Positions 45,154 to 55,393 of a stretch of DNA of 64,000 nt are shown piece after piece (the stretch's first letter is position 1; the number at the start of each line of letters is the position of its first letter). The DNA is from Sphingomonas sp. PAMC26645 (GTDB lineage Bacteria > Pseudomonadota > Alphaproteobacteria > Sphingomonadales > Sphingomonadaceae), in assembly GCF_004795835.1 (NCBI RefSeq), contig NZ_CP039249.1, positions 1,918,501 to 1,982,500 on the forward strand. Direction: 5' to 3'. The translations under genes and the position numbers were made by a program. The notes beneath the pieces are model-generated. The model worked only from the letters and a program-made list of their open reading frames with translations, was not told the origin of the DNA and searched no databases.

Positions 45154-46287
45154 ATGACGATCGCCTCGACGCTCGATTTCCGCGAGGCTGCACGCAAGCG
45201 GCTGCCGCGATTCCTGTTCGAGTATGCCGATGGCGGCTCCTATGCGGAGGCAACCCTGGCGCGCAACGTGAGCGACCTGTCGGGGATCGCGCTGCGCCAG
45301 CGCGTGTTGCGCGACGTGTCCGATATCGATCTGTCGACGACGCTGTTCGGCCAGCATCAGGCGCTGCCGGTCGGGCTTGGGCCGGTTGGGATCGCGGGCA
45401 TGTACCATCGCCGCGGCGAGACGCAGGCGGCGCGTGCCGCGCATGCCGCGGGCGTGCCGTTCTGCCTGTCGACGGTGTCGCTCTGTTCGCTTGGCGAGGT
45501 GGTGAAGGCGGCGCCGACCGGGCCGACCTGGTTTCAGCTCTATGTCATTCGCGACCGCGCGTTCATGCGCGATCTGCTCGCCACGGCGAAGGCGGAAGGT
45601 GCGAAGGCGCTGGTGTTCACGGTCGACATGCCGGTGCCGGGCGCGCGCTACCGAGATCAGCATTCGGGAATGTCGGGGCCGCGCGCGCCGCTGCGCCGGA
45701 TGTTGCAGGCGATGGGCCGGCCTGGCTGGGCGTGGGACGTGGGCTTGCACGGGCGGCCGCACCAACTCGGCAATCTCGAGCCGGTGCTGGGCAAGGCGAG
45801 CGGGCTGAACGATTACATGGGCTGGCTTGGCAGCAATTTCGATCCGTCGATCGCGTGGAAAGACCTCGAATGGATCCGCGACGGCTGGGACGGGCCGCTG
45901 ATCATCAAGGGCATCCTAGATCCGGATGACGCGCGCGAGGCGGCGGCGATCGGAGCGGACGGGATCGTCGTGTCGAACCATGGCGGCCGGCAGCTCGACG
46001 GCGTGCTGTCAAGCGCGGCGGCACTGCCGGCGATCGCGGAGGCGGTGAAGGGACAGCTCACGGTGCTGGCGGATTCGGGCGTGCGGTCGGGGCTCGACGT
46101 GGTGCGGATGCTGGCGCTTGGGGCGGATGGCGTGTTGCTCGGTCGAGCGTGGCTGTATGCGCTGGCGGCGCGGGGGGAGGCGGGGGTGACCCAGTTGCTG
46201 ACGCTGATCGAGCGCGAGATGCGCGTGGCGATGGCGCTGACCGGGGTGCGGTCTATCGCCGAGATCGACCGGGGTATTCTGGTCTAG
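45154..46287 (+). CDS. lldD: FMN-dependent L-lactate dehydrogenase (alpha-hydroxy-acid oxidase family)
   Basis: This 377-residue flavoenzyme oxidises L-lactate to pyruvate, passing electrons to the respiratory chain. Tyr24 is in [11 protein letters not shown], and the catalytic base is His276 in [33 protein letters not shown] and GVLLGRAW complete the FMN-binding barrel. The start at [14 protein letters not shown] fits the family; the frame opens 49 codons earlier. It is convergent with the fucose operon, whose pathway releases L-lactate, so its place here makes sense. Confidence 0.94.
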   Translation: MTIASTLDFREAARKRLPRFLFEYADGGSYAEATLARNVSDLSGIALRQRVLRDVSDIDLSTTLFGQHQALPVGLGPVGIAGMYHRRGETQAARAAHAAGVPFCLSTVSLCSLGEVVKAAPTGPTWFQLYVIRDRAFMRDLLATAKAEGAKALVFTVDMPVPGARYRDQHSGMSGPRAPLRRMLQAMGRPGWAWDVGLHGRPHQLGNLEPVLGKASGLNDYMGWLGSNFDPSIAWKDLEWIRDGWDGPLIIKGILDPDDAREAAAIGADGIVVSNHGGRQLDGVLSSAAALPAIAEAVKGQLTVLADSGVRSGLDVVRMLALGADGVLLGRAWLYALAARGEAGVTQLLTLIEREMRVAMALTGVRSIAEIDRGILV

Positions 46288-46320
46288 GTTTCACGCGCCT
46301 TTCCTCCCGAAAGAGGCATG

Positions 46321-46372
46321 TTTCCCCGCGAAGGCGGGGACCCAGACTGGGCTCCCGCCTTCGCGGGAGAAC
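46321..46372. repeat. 52-bp palindromic repeat, family B, copy 3
   Basis: This copy is nearly identical to the 8524-8575 copy and in the same orientation. It lies between the convergent lldD and fucP ends, where it could act as a shared terminator. Confidence 0.88.
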
Positions 46373-46399
46373 AAGGAGGTGGGTGGCGCACCAGGTTGC

Positions 46400-47677
46400 T
46401 CAGTGGATCGTCGGTGGCACCATCTCGCCCGACAGCGTCCGCCCGGCCTTCACCGCGAACGCCAGCACCACCAGGAAGCACACGGCCGGTACCAGCATCG
46501 CGGTATCGATCCCGGCGAGGTCGGAGATATGCCCCATCAGCCCGGTCAGCACCGCGCCACCGATGATCGCCATGATGATCAGCGACGCGCCCGCGCGGCG
46601 GAGCGGTCCCAGCCCGTCCATGCCGAGCGCGAAGATCGTCGGGAACTGGATCGACATGAACAGGCTCGCAAGCACCAGCGCGTAGAGCCCGACCTGTCCC
46701 CCAACGAAGCCCGCAACCCCGGCGAGCACAGCACTCAACACCGCGAAGATCGCCAGCAGGCGAGGGGGCGCAATCCGCCCCATCAGCGCCGTGCCGACGA
46801 ACCGGCCGATCCCGAACAGCACGAGGCTGGCGAACAGATAATCCGCGGCATCGTGCTCGGCCATGCCGGGCACGTTCGCCTGCGCATAGCGGATCGTGTA
46901 GCTCCACATCCCCACCTGCGCGCCGACGTAGAAGAACTGCGTCACCGTCGCGAAGATCAGCCGCGGGTGGCGGAAAACGTCGACGAACCGCGAAGGTGCG
47001 CCGACGGTCTCTTCGGCGCGGTGCTCTGGAAAGCGGATCACCGCGGCGGCGACCGCGAACAGCAGCACGACGAGGCCGATCACCAGATACGGCGTCTGTA
47101 CCGCGACGACTTCGCTGCGATAGAAGGCTTCGCGCGCCGCCGGGCTCATCGCGGCGACCGTCGCCTCGTCGTGGACGATCGCCGACAGGATGAAATACTT
47201 GCCGATCAGCACGCCCGCGACGGTACCGACCGGGTTCGCCGCCTGCGCCCAGTTGAGCCGCTTGGCCGCGGTCGCCGGGTCGCCGAGTTCGGTCATCAGC
47301 GGGTTCGCCGACGTCTCGAGGAATGCCAGCCCGCACGCGATTACGAACAGCGCCGCGAGGAAATACAGGTACTCGCCGTAATGCGCGGCGGGATAGAAGA
47401 GCAGCGCCCCCGCCGCATACAGCACCAGCCCGGTGACGATCGCGGTCTTGTAGCCCTTCGCGCGCGTCACCAGCGCGGCCGGCACCGCGAGCAGGAAATA
47501 GCCCATGTAGAAGGCCTGCTGGACGAAGCTGGTCTGGAAGTCGGTGAGCGTGAACGCCTTCTTGAACTGCGCGATCAGGATGTCGTTGAGATTGTTCGCC
47601 ATCCCCCAGAGGAAGAACAGCGCGACCGTCAGCACGATCGCCGGCACATATTTCCTGTCGGCGGTCGTTCCGCTCAT
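46400..47677 (-). CDS. fucP: L-fucose:proton symporter, FucP-like
   Basis: This 425-residue 12-helix major facilitator protein has FFLWGMANNLNDILIAQFKKAF, the N-terminal signature of the FucP/sugar-H+ symporter group, with QTSFVQQAFYMGYFLLAVPAA and CGLAFLETSANPLMTELG. The acidic residue in the ANNLND helix and the Asn/Glu in the fourth helix fit the sugar- and proton-binding positions of E. coli FucP. It is the last gene of the fucose operon. Confidence 0.93.
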   Translation of the reverse strand: MSGTTADRKYVPAIVLTVALFFLWGMANNLNDILIAQFKKAFTLTDFQTSFVQQAFYMGYFLLAVPAALVTRAKGYKTAIVTGLVLYAAGALLFYPAAHYGEYLYFLAALFVIACGLAFLETSANPLMTELGDPATAAKRLNWAQAANPVGTVAGVLIGKYFILSAIVHDEATVAAMSPAAREAFYRSEVVAVQTPYLVIGLVVLLFAVAAAVIRFPEHRAEETVGAPSRFVDVFRHPRLIFATVTQFFYVGAQVGMWSYTIRYAQANVPGMAEHDAADYLFASLVLFGIGRFVGTALMGRIAPPRLLAIFAVLSAVLAGVAGFVGGQVGLYALVLASLFMSIQFPTIFALGMDGLGPLRRAGASLIIMAIIGGAVLTGLMGHISDLAGIDTAMLVPAVCFLVVLAFAVKAGRTLSGEMVPPTIH

Positions 47678-47705
47678 GATCCACTCCTGATTATGTTTAT
47701 GTTTG

Positions 47706-49728
<2,023 letters not shown>

Positions 49729-49732
<4 letters not shown>

Positions 49733-50574
49733 GCGGCGGCGACCATCGTCTGCGTCTGCTCGCCGAGGCCATCGATGCCGAGGCGGACCGTCTGGCCCGC
49801 ACGCAGATAGACCGGTGGCTTCTGGCCGAGACCGACGCCGGCGGGGGTGCCGGTCGAGATGATGTCGCCGGCTTCGAGCGTGCAGAAGTCGCTGAGGTAG
49901 GAGACGATCGTCGCGACGTCGAAGATCATGTTGGCGGTGGTGCCGTCCTGATAGCGGTGACCGTCGACTTCGAGCCAGAGGCCCAGCTTTTGGGGATCGC
50001 CGACCTCGTCCGCGGTGACCAGCCAGGGACCGATCGGCCCGAAGGTATCACAGCCCTTGCCCTTGTCCCACGTGCCGCCACGCTCGAGCTGGAACGCACG
50101 CTCGGACACGTCGTGGACGACGCAATAGCCGGCGACGTGCGACAGCGCGTCTTCCTTGGCGATGTGGCGGCCGGGCGTGCCGATGACGACGCCGAGTTCG
50201 ACCTCCCAGTCGGTCTTTTCCGAGCCGCGCGGGATCTCGACATCGTCGTTCGGGCCCTGGATCGCGCTGGTCCATTTACCGAACACGACCGGCTCGGCGG
50301 GGAGGGCCATGTTGCTCTCGGCGGCGTGGTCCGAATAGTTCAGGCCGATGCAGATGAACTTGCCAGTCCGCGTGACGCACGGGCCGATCCGCGGCGCGCC
50401 CTCGACCTTGGGCAAGGTCGTCACGTCGAGCGCCGCGATCATCGCGAGGCCCTCGGGCGACAGCAGGTCACCGGCGATATCGCCGAGCTCCGCGGGCAAC
50501 GCGCGGATCGCGCCGTCCTGATCGAGGATACCGGGCTTTTCCTGGCCGCGCGGGCCGTAACGCAATAATTTCAT
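49729..50574 (-). CDS. FAH-family hydrolase, probable 2,4-diketo-3-deoxy-L-fuconate hydrolase
   Basis: This 281-residue fumarylacetoacetate hydrolase-fold enzyme has FICIGLNYSDHAAE, the metal-binding WEVELGVVIG, GYCVVHDVSERAFQLERGGTWDKGKGCDTFGPIGPW and a C-terminal GDIISTGTPAGVGLGQ. These are the blocks of the family that hydrolyses acylpyruvates. In the pathway it would split the diketo acid to L-lactate and pyruvate. It precedes the dehydratase by a 4-base overlap. Confidence 0.9.
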
Positions 50575-50584
50575 CGGATGATCC

Positions 50585-51325
50585 TTAGTTGACCCAGCCG
50601 CCGTCGATCACGTGGACCGCGCCGGTGGTGAAGCTCGATTCGTCGCTGGCAAGGTACAGGAACAGCGCGGCGATCTCTTCGGCGCGGCCCAGCCGGCCCA
50701 TCGGCTGGCGCGCGACGAACGCGGCGTCTGCCTCGCTGACCGAAATGCCCTGAGTCCCCGCCTGCGAGACGATCCGCTCACGCAGCGACGGGGTCTCGAT
50801 CGTGCCGGGGCACACGCAGTTGCAGCGGATTCCGCGACCGACGAAATCGGCGGCAATCGCCTTGGTCAGCCCGACCACCGCCGCCTTCGACGCGCCATAG
50901 GCGTAGCGATTGGGGATGCCCTTCACGCTCGACGCGATGCTGCTCATGTTGACGATCGCACCGCCGCCGCGCGCGAGCATGCCGGGCAGGAACGCGCGGG
51001 TCATGCGGTGCATCGCGTGGACGTTGAGGTCGAACGACAGCATCCAGTCATCGTCGCTGCCTTGCAGGATGTCGCCCGCCGCGACGAAGCCGGCGACGTT
51101 GGCGAGAATGTCGATGTCGCCGATCGTGGCGGGCAGTGCGGCGATCGCGCTGGCGTCGAGCAGGTCGACGACCAGACGTTCGACGCCGTCGATCGCCTGT
51201 AGCGCATCGCCATCACGGTCGAGCGCGAACACCCGTGCGCCCTCGTCGCGGAAGCGTTCTGCGGTGGCGCGGCCGATGCCTTGTGCGGCCGCGGTCACTA
51301 CCGCGGTCTTGCCGGACAGTCTCAT
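50585..51325 (-). CDS. SDR oxidoreductase, probable 2-keto-3-deoxy-L-fuconate dehydrogenase
   Basis: This 246-residue short-chain dehydrogenase has TAAAQGIGRATAE, NVAGFVAAGD, the Ser in VNMSSIASS, Tyr-x3-Lys in YAYGASKAAVVGLTK and the terminal MGRLGRAEEIAALFLYLASDESSFTTGAV. It resembles the KDF dehydrogenase (DHRS6-like) group more than the other SDR in this operon. It is the first gene of the five-gene minus-strand operon and is divergent from the mutarotase gene. Confidence 0.9.
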   Translation of the reverse strand: MRLSGKTAVVTAAAQGIGRATAERFRDEGARVFALDRDGDALQAIDGVERLVVDLLDASAIAALPATIGDIDILANVAGFVAAGDILQGSDDDWMLSFDLNVHAMHRMTRAFLPGMLARGGGAIVNMSSIASSVKGIPNRYAYGASKAAVVGLTKAIAADFVGRGIRCNCVCPGTIETPSLRERIVSQAGTQGISVSEADAAFVARQPMGRLGRAEEIAALFLYLASDESSFTTGAVHVIDGGWVN

Positions 51326-51366
51326 TCCATCTCCTGCGCGTCGTTGTGCGTTTCGTCGGTTTTATT

Positions 51367-51379
51367 AGTCAAAGTGACT
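51367..51379. promoter_or_regulatory. Candidate operator between the divergent fucose promoters
   Basis: The sequence agtca-aag-tgact is a small perfect inverted repeat 41 bases upstream of the fucose operon start and 58 before the mutarotase start. It differs from the palindrome near 45.06 kb, so a shared regulator is not certain. Confidence 0.3.
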
Positions 51380-51437
51380 TTTGAAAAGGGGCGGCGGCGC
51401 TATTGTCGCGGGAGTACGCCGTATCGAAGGAATTTCC

Positions 51438-51779
51438 GTGACGTATCGCATCGTGACCGCATTGGACCTCGTCGACGACGCAGCGCTGATTGCCGCTTAT
51501 CGCGAACGACACGCGCTGGGTGCCGTGTGGCCCGAGGTCGTGCGCGACATCGTCCAGCGGGGGTATCGAGAGATGGAGATCTGGCGGGTCGCGGACCGGC
51601 TCGTGATGATCGCCGAGGTCGAGGACGATTTTCCACGCGCGGTCGACCCGGCGTTGCAGCCGGTCGTCGCGTCTTGGGAGACCGCGATGGACGTGTATCA
51701 GAAGCCGATCGAGGCGACCGGGCCGAAATGGGCGGTGATGGAGCGGATCTTCTCGCTTGCCGATCAGACCGCCGGCTGA
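51438..51779 (+). CDS. L-rhamnose/L-fucose mutarotase family protein
   Basis: This 113-residue protein starts at GTG with GAAGGAA 7 bases upstream; the longer frame upstream is not supported. It matches the RhaM/DUF718 ferredoxin-like fold: YRIVTALDLVDDAALIAAYRERHALGAVWPEVVRDI, then YREMEIWRVADRLVMIAEVEDDF and the C-terminal ETAMDVYQKPIEATGPKWAVMERIF. It equilibrates the alpha and beta forms of an L-sugar. Given its position, fucose is the likely substrate. Confidence 0.9.
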   Translation: MTYRIVTALDLVDDAALIAAYRERHALGAVWPEVVRDIVQRGYREMEIWRVADRLVMIAEVEDDFPRAVDPALQPVVASWETAMDVYQKPIEATGPKWAVMERIFSLADQTAG

Positions 51780-51800
51780 TCGTTTTCCCGGTTAATGCCG

Positions 51801-54110
51801 TTAAGGCGTGAGCGTCACGAAGCTGTCCATCACGCGCTTGCGGCCGGACTGTTCGAAGTCGATCTCCAGCTTGTTGCCTTCGATCTCGGCGATCGCGCCG
51901 TAGCCGAACTTCTGGTGGAACACGCGCATGCCGAGCGACAGGTCGTCGCGGCCCTTGTTGCCGAGACTGATCGCGCTCGATCGGCTTTCGACGACGCGGG
52001 CGGGTTTGGTGGAGAAGGTGCTGCCGGTGCCTGACGCGCGCTGCCAACCGGGGCCGCGGCCGGTGCCGCGGGCGACGTCGGCGAACGGATCGGCGCGGTC
52101 GGACCAATTGGCCTGCCAGAGGCTCGCGCCGCCCGACATCGTGGTTTCGGTGTCGATGTGCTCAGGCGGGAGTTCGGCGACGAAGCGCGAGGGGATCGAC
52201 GAGTTCCACTGGCCGTAGATGCGGCGATTAGCAGCGTGGATGATGACCGCCAGTCGCCGTGCACGCGTGATCGCGACATAGGCCAGGCGGCGTTCCTCTT
52301 CGAGGCTCTTCACGCCGCCTTCGTCGAGCGAGCGCTGCGACGGGAACAGGCCTTCCTCCCAGCCGACCAGGAACACCGTGTCGTATTCGAGGCCTTTGGC
52401 GGCGTGGATGGTCATGATCGTGACCTGCGGGTCCTGCGCGCCGCCCTCGTTGTCCATCACCAGCGAGACGTGTTCGAGGAACGCGCCAAGCGAGTCGTAC
52501 TCCTCCATCGCGCGGACGAGCTCGCTGAGGTTCTCCAGGCGACCGGTAGCCTCGACCGACTTTTCGGCCTGGTACATCGCGGTGTAGCCGCTCTCGTCGA
52601 GCAACTGGCGGGCGAGTTCGGCGTGCGGCAGGCTGGTCGCCATGTCGCGCCAGCGGGCGATGTCGCCGACCAAGCGTCCGAGCGACTTCTTGGCGGCGCC
52701 GGTCAGTTCGTCGGTGTCGAGGATGCGCGCCGCGGCGGTGGTCAGCGGTGTGCCGGTGGCGCGCGCGAGCTGGTGGATGCGTGCGACTGCCTTGTCGCCA
52801 AGGCCCCGCTTCGGCACGTTGACGATGCGTTCGAAGGCGAGGTCGTCGGCCGGTTGGTTGACGACGCGGAGGTACGCGAGCGCATCGCGGATTTCGGCGC
52901 GTTCGTAGAAGCGGAAGCCGCCGACGATCTTGTACGGCATGCCGATCGCGATGAAGCGGTCCTCGAACTCGCGCGTCTGGTGCTGCGCGCGGACCAGGAT
53001 GGCGACCTCGTCGAGCGACTTGCCGGCCCCCTCTTTCTGAAAAAGGCGCCGGACGACGTCTATCTCCTCGCCGACCCGGCGCGCTTCCTCGGGGCCGTCC
53101 CAGACGCCGATGACCTTCACCTTCTCGCCGACGTCGCGCTCGGTCCAGAGCTGCTTGCCGAGGCGGCCGCCATTGTTGGCGATCACGCCCGATGCGGCGC
53201 CGAGGATATGCGGCGTGCTGCGGTAATTCTGTTCGAGGCGGATGACCTTCGCGCCGGGGAAGTCGCGCTCGAACTTCAGGATGTTCTCGACCTGCGCGCC
53301 GCGCCAAGAATAGATCGACTGGTCGTCGTCCCCGACGCAGGCGATGTTCTTGCGCTCCTGCGCGAGCAGCCGCAGCCAGAGATATTGCGACGAGTTGGTG
53401 TCCTGATACTCGTCGACCATGATGTATTTGAAGCGCTGTTGATACTGCGCCAGCACGTCGCGGTGCGTCTTCAGGATGACCAGCATGTGGAGCAACAGGT
53501 CGCCGAAATCGCAGGCGTTGAGCGCGATCAGCCGGGTCTGGTATTGCTGGTACAACTCGCCGCCGCGGCCGTTGGCGTAACGCTCAGACTCGCCCGCATC
53601 GATGTCGGCGGGGACGAGGCCCTTGTTCTTCCACTGGTCGATCAGCCCGGCGAGGCTGCGCGTCGGAAAGCGCTTCTCGTCGATGTCGGCGGCAAGGATC
53701 AACTGCTTCAGCAACCGCAACTGGTCGTCGGTATCGAGGATCGTGAAGTTCGACTGCAGCCCGACCAGTTCAGCGTGGCGACGCAGCATCTTGGCCGCAA
53801 TCGCGTGGAAGGTGCCGAGCCACGGCATGCCCTCGACCGCATCGCCAACCAGACGACCGACGCGCTCGCGCATCTCGCGCGCGGCCTTGTTGGTGAAGGT
53901 GACCGAGAGAATTTCCGACGGCCACGCCTTCTTGGTGAAGATCAGGTGCGCGAGCCGTGCCGTCAGCGCCGCGGTCTTGCCGGTGCCGGCGCCGGCGATG
54001 ATCAGGACGGGCCCGTCGGTGGTCAGCACCGCCTCGCGCTGCGGCGGGTTGAGACCGCGCAGATAGGGAGGCTCTGCTTGCGGCGCGGACGTTTGGGCGA
54101 TCTGGTTCAC
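51801..54110 (-). CDS. uvrD: UvrD/PcrA-type DNA helicase
   Basis: This is 769 residues from a GTG start (MNQIAQTSAPQAEPPYLRGL); the frame extends 34 codons upstream into the divergent gene and that part is unlikely. It is a superfamily 1A 3'-5' helicase with Walker A GAGTGKTAAL, motif II VDEYQDTN, motif III GDDDQSIYSWRGA, motif IV LEQNYRS and motif V/VI VAITRARR. The C-terminal Tudor-like tail is KFGYGAIAEIEGNKLEIDF. It acts in excision repair, mismatch repair and removal of recombination filaments. Confidence 0.96.
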   Translation of the reverse strand: MNQIAQTSAPQAEPPYLRGLNPPQREAVLTTDGPVLIIAGAGTGKTAALTARLAHLIFTKKAWPSEILSVTFTNKAAREMRERVGRLVGDAVEGMPWLGTFHAIAAKMLRRHAELVGLQSNFTILDTDDQLRLLKQLILAADIDEKRFPTRSLAGLIDQWKNKGLVPADIDAGESERYANGRGGELYQQYQTRLIALNACDFGDLLLHMLVILKTHRDVLAQYQQRFKYIMVDEYQDTNSSQYLWLRLLAQERKNIACVGDDDQSIYSWRGAQVENILKFERDFPGAKVIRLEQNYRSTPHILGAASGVIANNGGRLGKQLWTERDVGEKVKVIGVWDGPEEARRVGEEIDVVRRLFQKEGAGKSLDEVAILVRAQHQTREFEDRFIAIGMPYKIVGGFRFYERAEIRDALAYLRVVNQPADDLAFERIVNVPKRGLGDKAVARIHQLARATGTPLTTAAARILDTDELTGAAKKSLGRLVGDIARWRDMATSLPHAELARQLLDESGYTAMYQAEKSVEATGRLENLSELVRAMEEYDSLGAFLEHVSLVMDNEGGAQDPQVTIMTIHAAKGLEYDTVFLVGWEEGLFPSQRSLDEGGVKSLEEERRLAYVAITRARRLAVIIHAANRRIYGQWNSSIPSRFVAELPPEHIDTETTMSGGASLWQANWSDRADPFADVARGTGRGPGWQRASGTGSTFSTKPARVVESRSSAISLGNKGRDDLSLGMRVFHQKFGYGAIAEIEGNKLEIDFEQSGRKRVMDSFVTLTP

Positions 54111-54118
54111 CGGTGAAC
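54105..54118. promoter_or_regulatory. Perfect palindrome over the uvrD start codon
   Basis: gttcaccggtgaac is a 14-bp perfect palindrome that overlaps the annotated GTG start codon of uvrD. It would be a good operator or RNA hairpin for self-regulation. The layout GTTC-N6-GAAC is not the usual alphaproteobacterial LexA box (GTTC-N7-GTTC). Confidence 0.4.
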
Positions 54119-54210
54119 AGGTAGGGAACGGGGGCCGAAGGGGCAAGCGGGTATGGCTTGCGCGGTTCGACGATACGTGGAACAAGTTGAGAACATAGAG
54201 GGAGGCGGGC

Positions 54211-54606
54211 ATGCTGGCGGGACGATGTCATTGCGGAGCGATCAGCTATGTCGCGGAGGGCGAGCCCGAGCATCACGCGCTGTGCCATTGCGGCGATTGC
54301 CGGCGAAGCGCGGGTGCGCCGATGGTAGGCTGGATCGCATTCAGGTCCGAGCAGGTGACCATCGCGGGCGATCCGGTGACGTATGAATCGTCGGCAAGCG
54401 GTCGGCGTCAATTCTGCGGACGGTGCGGGACAGGACTATTCTATACCAATGCCGAGTATCTGCCGGGGATCATTGACGTGCAATCCTGTACGCTGGACGA
54501 TCCCGAGGCGGTCGCGCCGGGTGCGCATATCCAGGTGGCCGACCGATTGGCGTGGATGGCGAATGTGGCCGCTTTGCCTGCGTTCGAGCGATATCCGGGG
54601 ATGTGA
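54211..54606 (+). CDS. GFA-family zinc-binding protein
   Basis: This 131-residue protein belongs to the glutathione-dependent formaldehyde-activating-like family. Zinc ligands appear as GRCHCGAI (Cys6, Cys8), CHCGDCRRSAGAP (Cys25, Cys27, Cys30) and FCGRCGT (Cys69, Cys72). A beta-rich core ends with LPAFERYPGM. Despite the name, most members have no proven enzymatic activity. It is divergent from uvrD with about 100 bases between starts. The 200-base gap that follows holds no gene. Confidence 0.93.
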   Translation: MLAGRCHCGAISYVAEGEPEHHALCHCGDCRRSAGAPMVGWIAFRSEQVTIAGDPVTYESSASGRRQFCGRCGTGLFYTNAEYLPGIIDVQSCTLDDPEAVAPGAHIQVADRLAWMANVAALPAFERYPGM

Positions 54607-54808
54607 CCTAACGCCTCATCTAGAGTTTCGGCGCGTCGTCGGACCGTCGCCAAACCGTCGCGCGAGCGTAACGAACGACGGGTAGGGGATGCGCAGCGAC
54701 GTGGTTCGTGGTCGGAGATGCCGCACCCAGAAAGGTGTCCCGACGCGCTGACGCCGTCGCCCGCAGGCATCGCCTTGCGGACCGCAGGACCATTTGAGGA
54801 ACATCATC

Positions 54809-55138
54809 ATGAAGCTTTTCATCAGCGTCGCTTCGGCGGCGATCGTCGGCGCTTGCCTGTTTTCCACAGGTGCTTCCGCGAGTTCCGGGCGCGACCCGGT
54901 ATCGGTGCGCGTGTCGCGCGCCGGGCTCGACCTGACCAGCGACGCCGGGCGCACCGCGTTCCAGCGCCGGCTGCGTTCGGCGATCGCCGGCGCCTGCCAA
55001 TCGCACGGTGTCGGCCTCGCGGCGCTCGCCGATGCGCAGCAGTGCCGCAAGGAAATGACTGCGGATGCGGACGTGAAGATGGCCACTTTGTTCGGCCGCA
55101 ATGGCATGCAGCTCGCGAGCATCGGTGAAGCTCGGTGA
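54809..55138 (+). CDS. UrcA-family secreted protein
   Basis: This 109-residue protein starts at MKLFISVASAAIVGA with GAGGAA upstream, and has a signal peptide followed by the UrcA pattern: VRVSRAGLDLTSDAGRTAFQRRLRSAIAGACQSHG...DAQQCRKEM, with two cysteines. The family is specific to alphaproteobacteria and often occurs in several copies; function unknown. It lies alone, upstream of the family A repeat and the Pit gene. Confidence 0.88.
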   Translation: MKLFISVASAAIVGACLFSTGASASSGRDPVSVRVSRAGLDLTSDAGRTAFQRRLRSAIAGACQSHGVGLAALADAQQCRKEMTADADVKMATLFGRNGMQLASIGEAR

Positions 55139-55178
55139 ATTAACTCGCTGATTAAGGTCGAGGAGGTCGGTTCCGAAC

Positions 55179-55302
55179 ATCCTCCCCCGCAGGGGGGAGA
55201 TGGCGCCGAAGGCGACGGAGGGGGAGGACACGGAACGCACGTTGTCCTCTGCCTCCCCTCCGTCTGGCGAGGGCCAGCCACCTCCCCCTGGCGGGGGAGG
55301 AT
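55179..55302. repeat. 124-bp intergenic repeat element, family A, copy 2
   Basis: This copy ends in the same atcctcccc...ggggaggat hairpins. Its sequence matches the reverse complement of the 12262-12385 copy over nearly its full length (cggagggggaggacacggaac is shared). Confidence 0.85.
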
Positions 55303-55351
55303 TGTAGGGGGCGACGTCCCAAATAGGGTCGAACGATCGCTTGATTTACAT

Positions 55352-55369
55352 CTGTCATAAGATTGTCAT
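55352..55369 (+). promoter_or_regulatory. Pho box (PhoB operator) upstream of pit
   Basis: ctgtcat-aaga-ttgtcat shows two 7-base direct repeats separated by 4 bases, 18 bases in all, against the consensus CTGTCAT-N4-CTGTCAT; only one base of the second repeat differs. It lies 24 bases upstream of the Pit start. This is the classic arrangement for activation or repression by PhoB under phosphate limitation. Confidence 0.9.
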
Positions 55370-55393
55370 CGTAAGGGCCGACTGCACATTCCT

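Noticed and set aside
8524..46372. Possible CRISPR or repeat array from the 52-bp palindromes
   Set aside because: The three copies are many kilobases apart, self-complementary, and have no regular spacers or cas genes.
53000..54110. SOS LexA box of the type GTTC-N7-GTTC at uvrD
   Set aside because: The region near the uvrD start contains GTTC-N6-GAAC instead, which does not fit the direct-repeat alphaproteobacterial LexA site.
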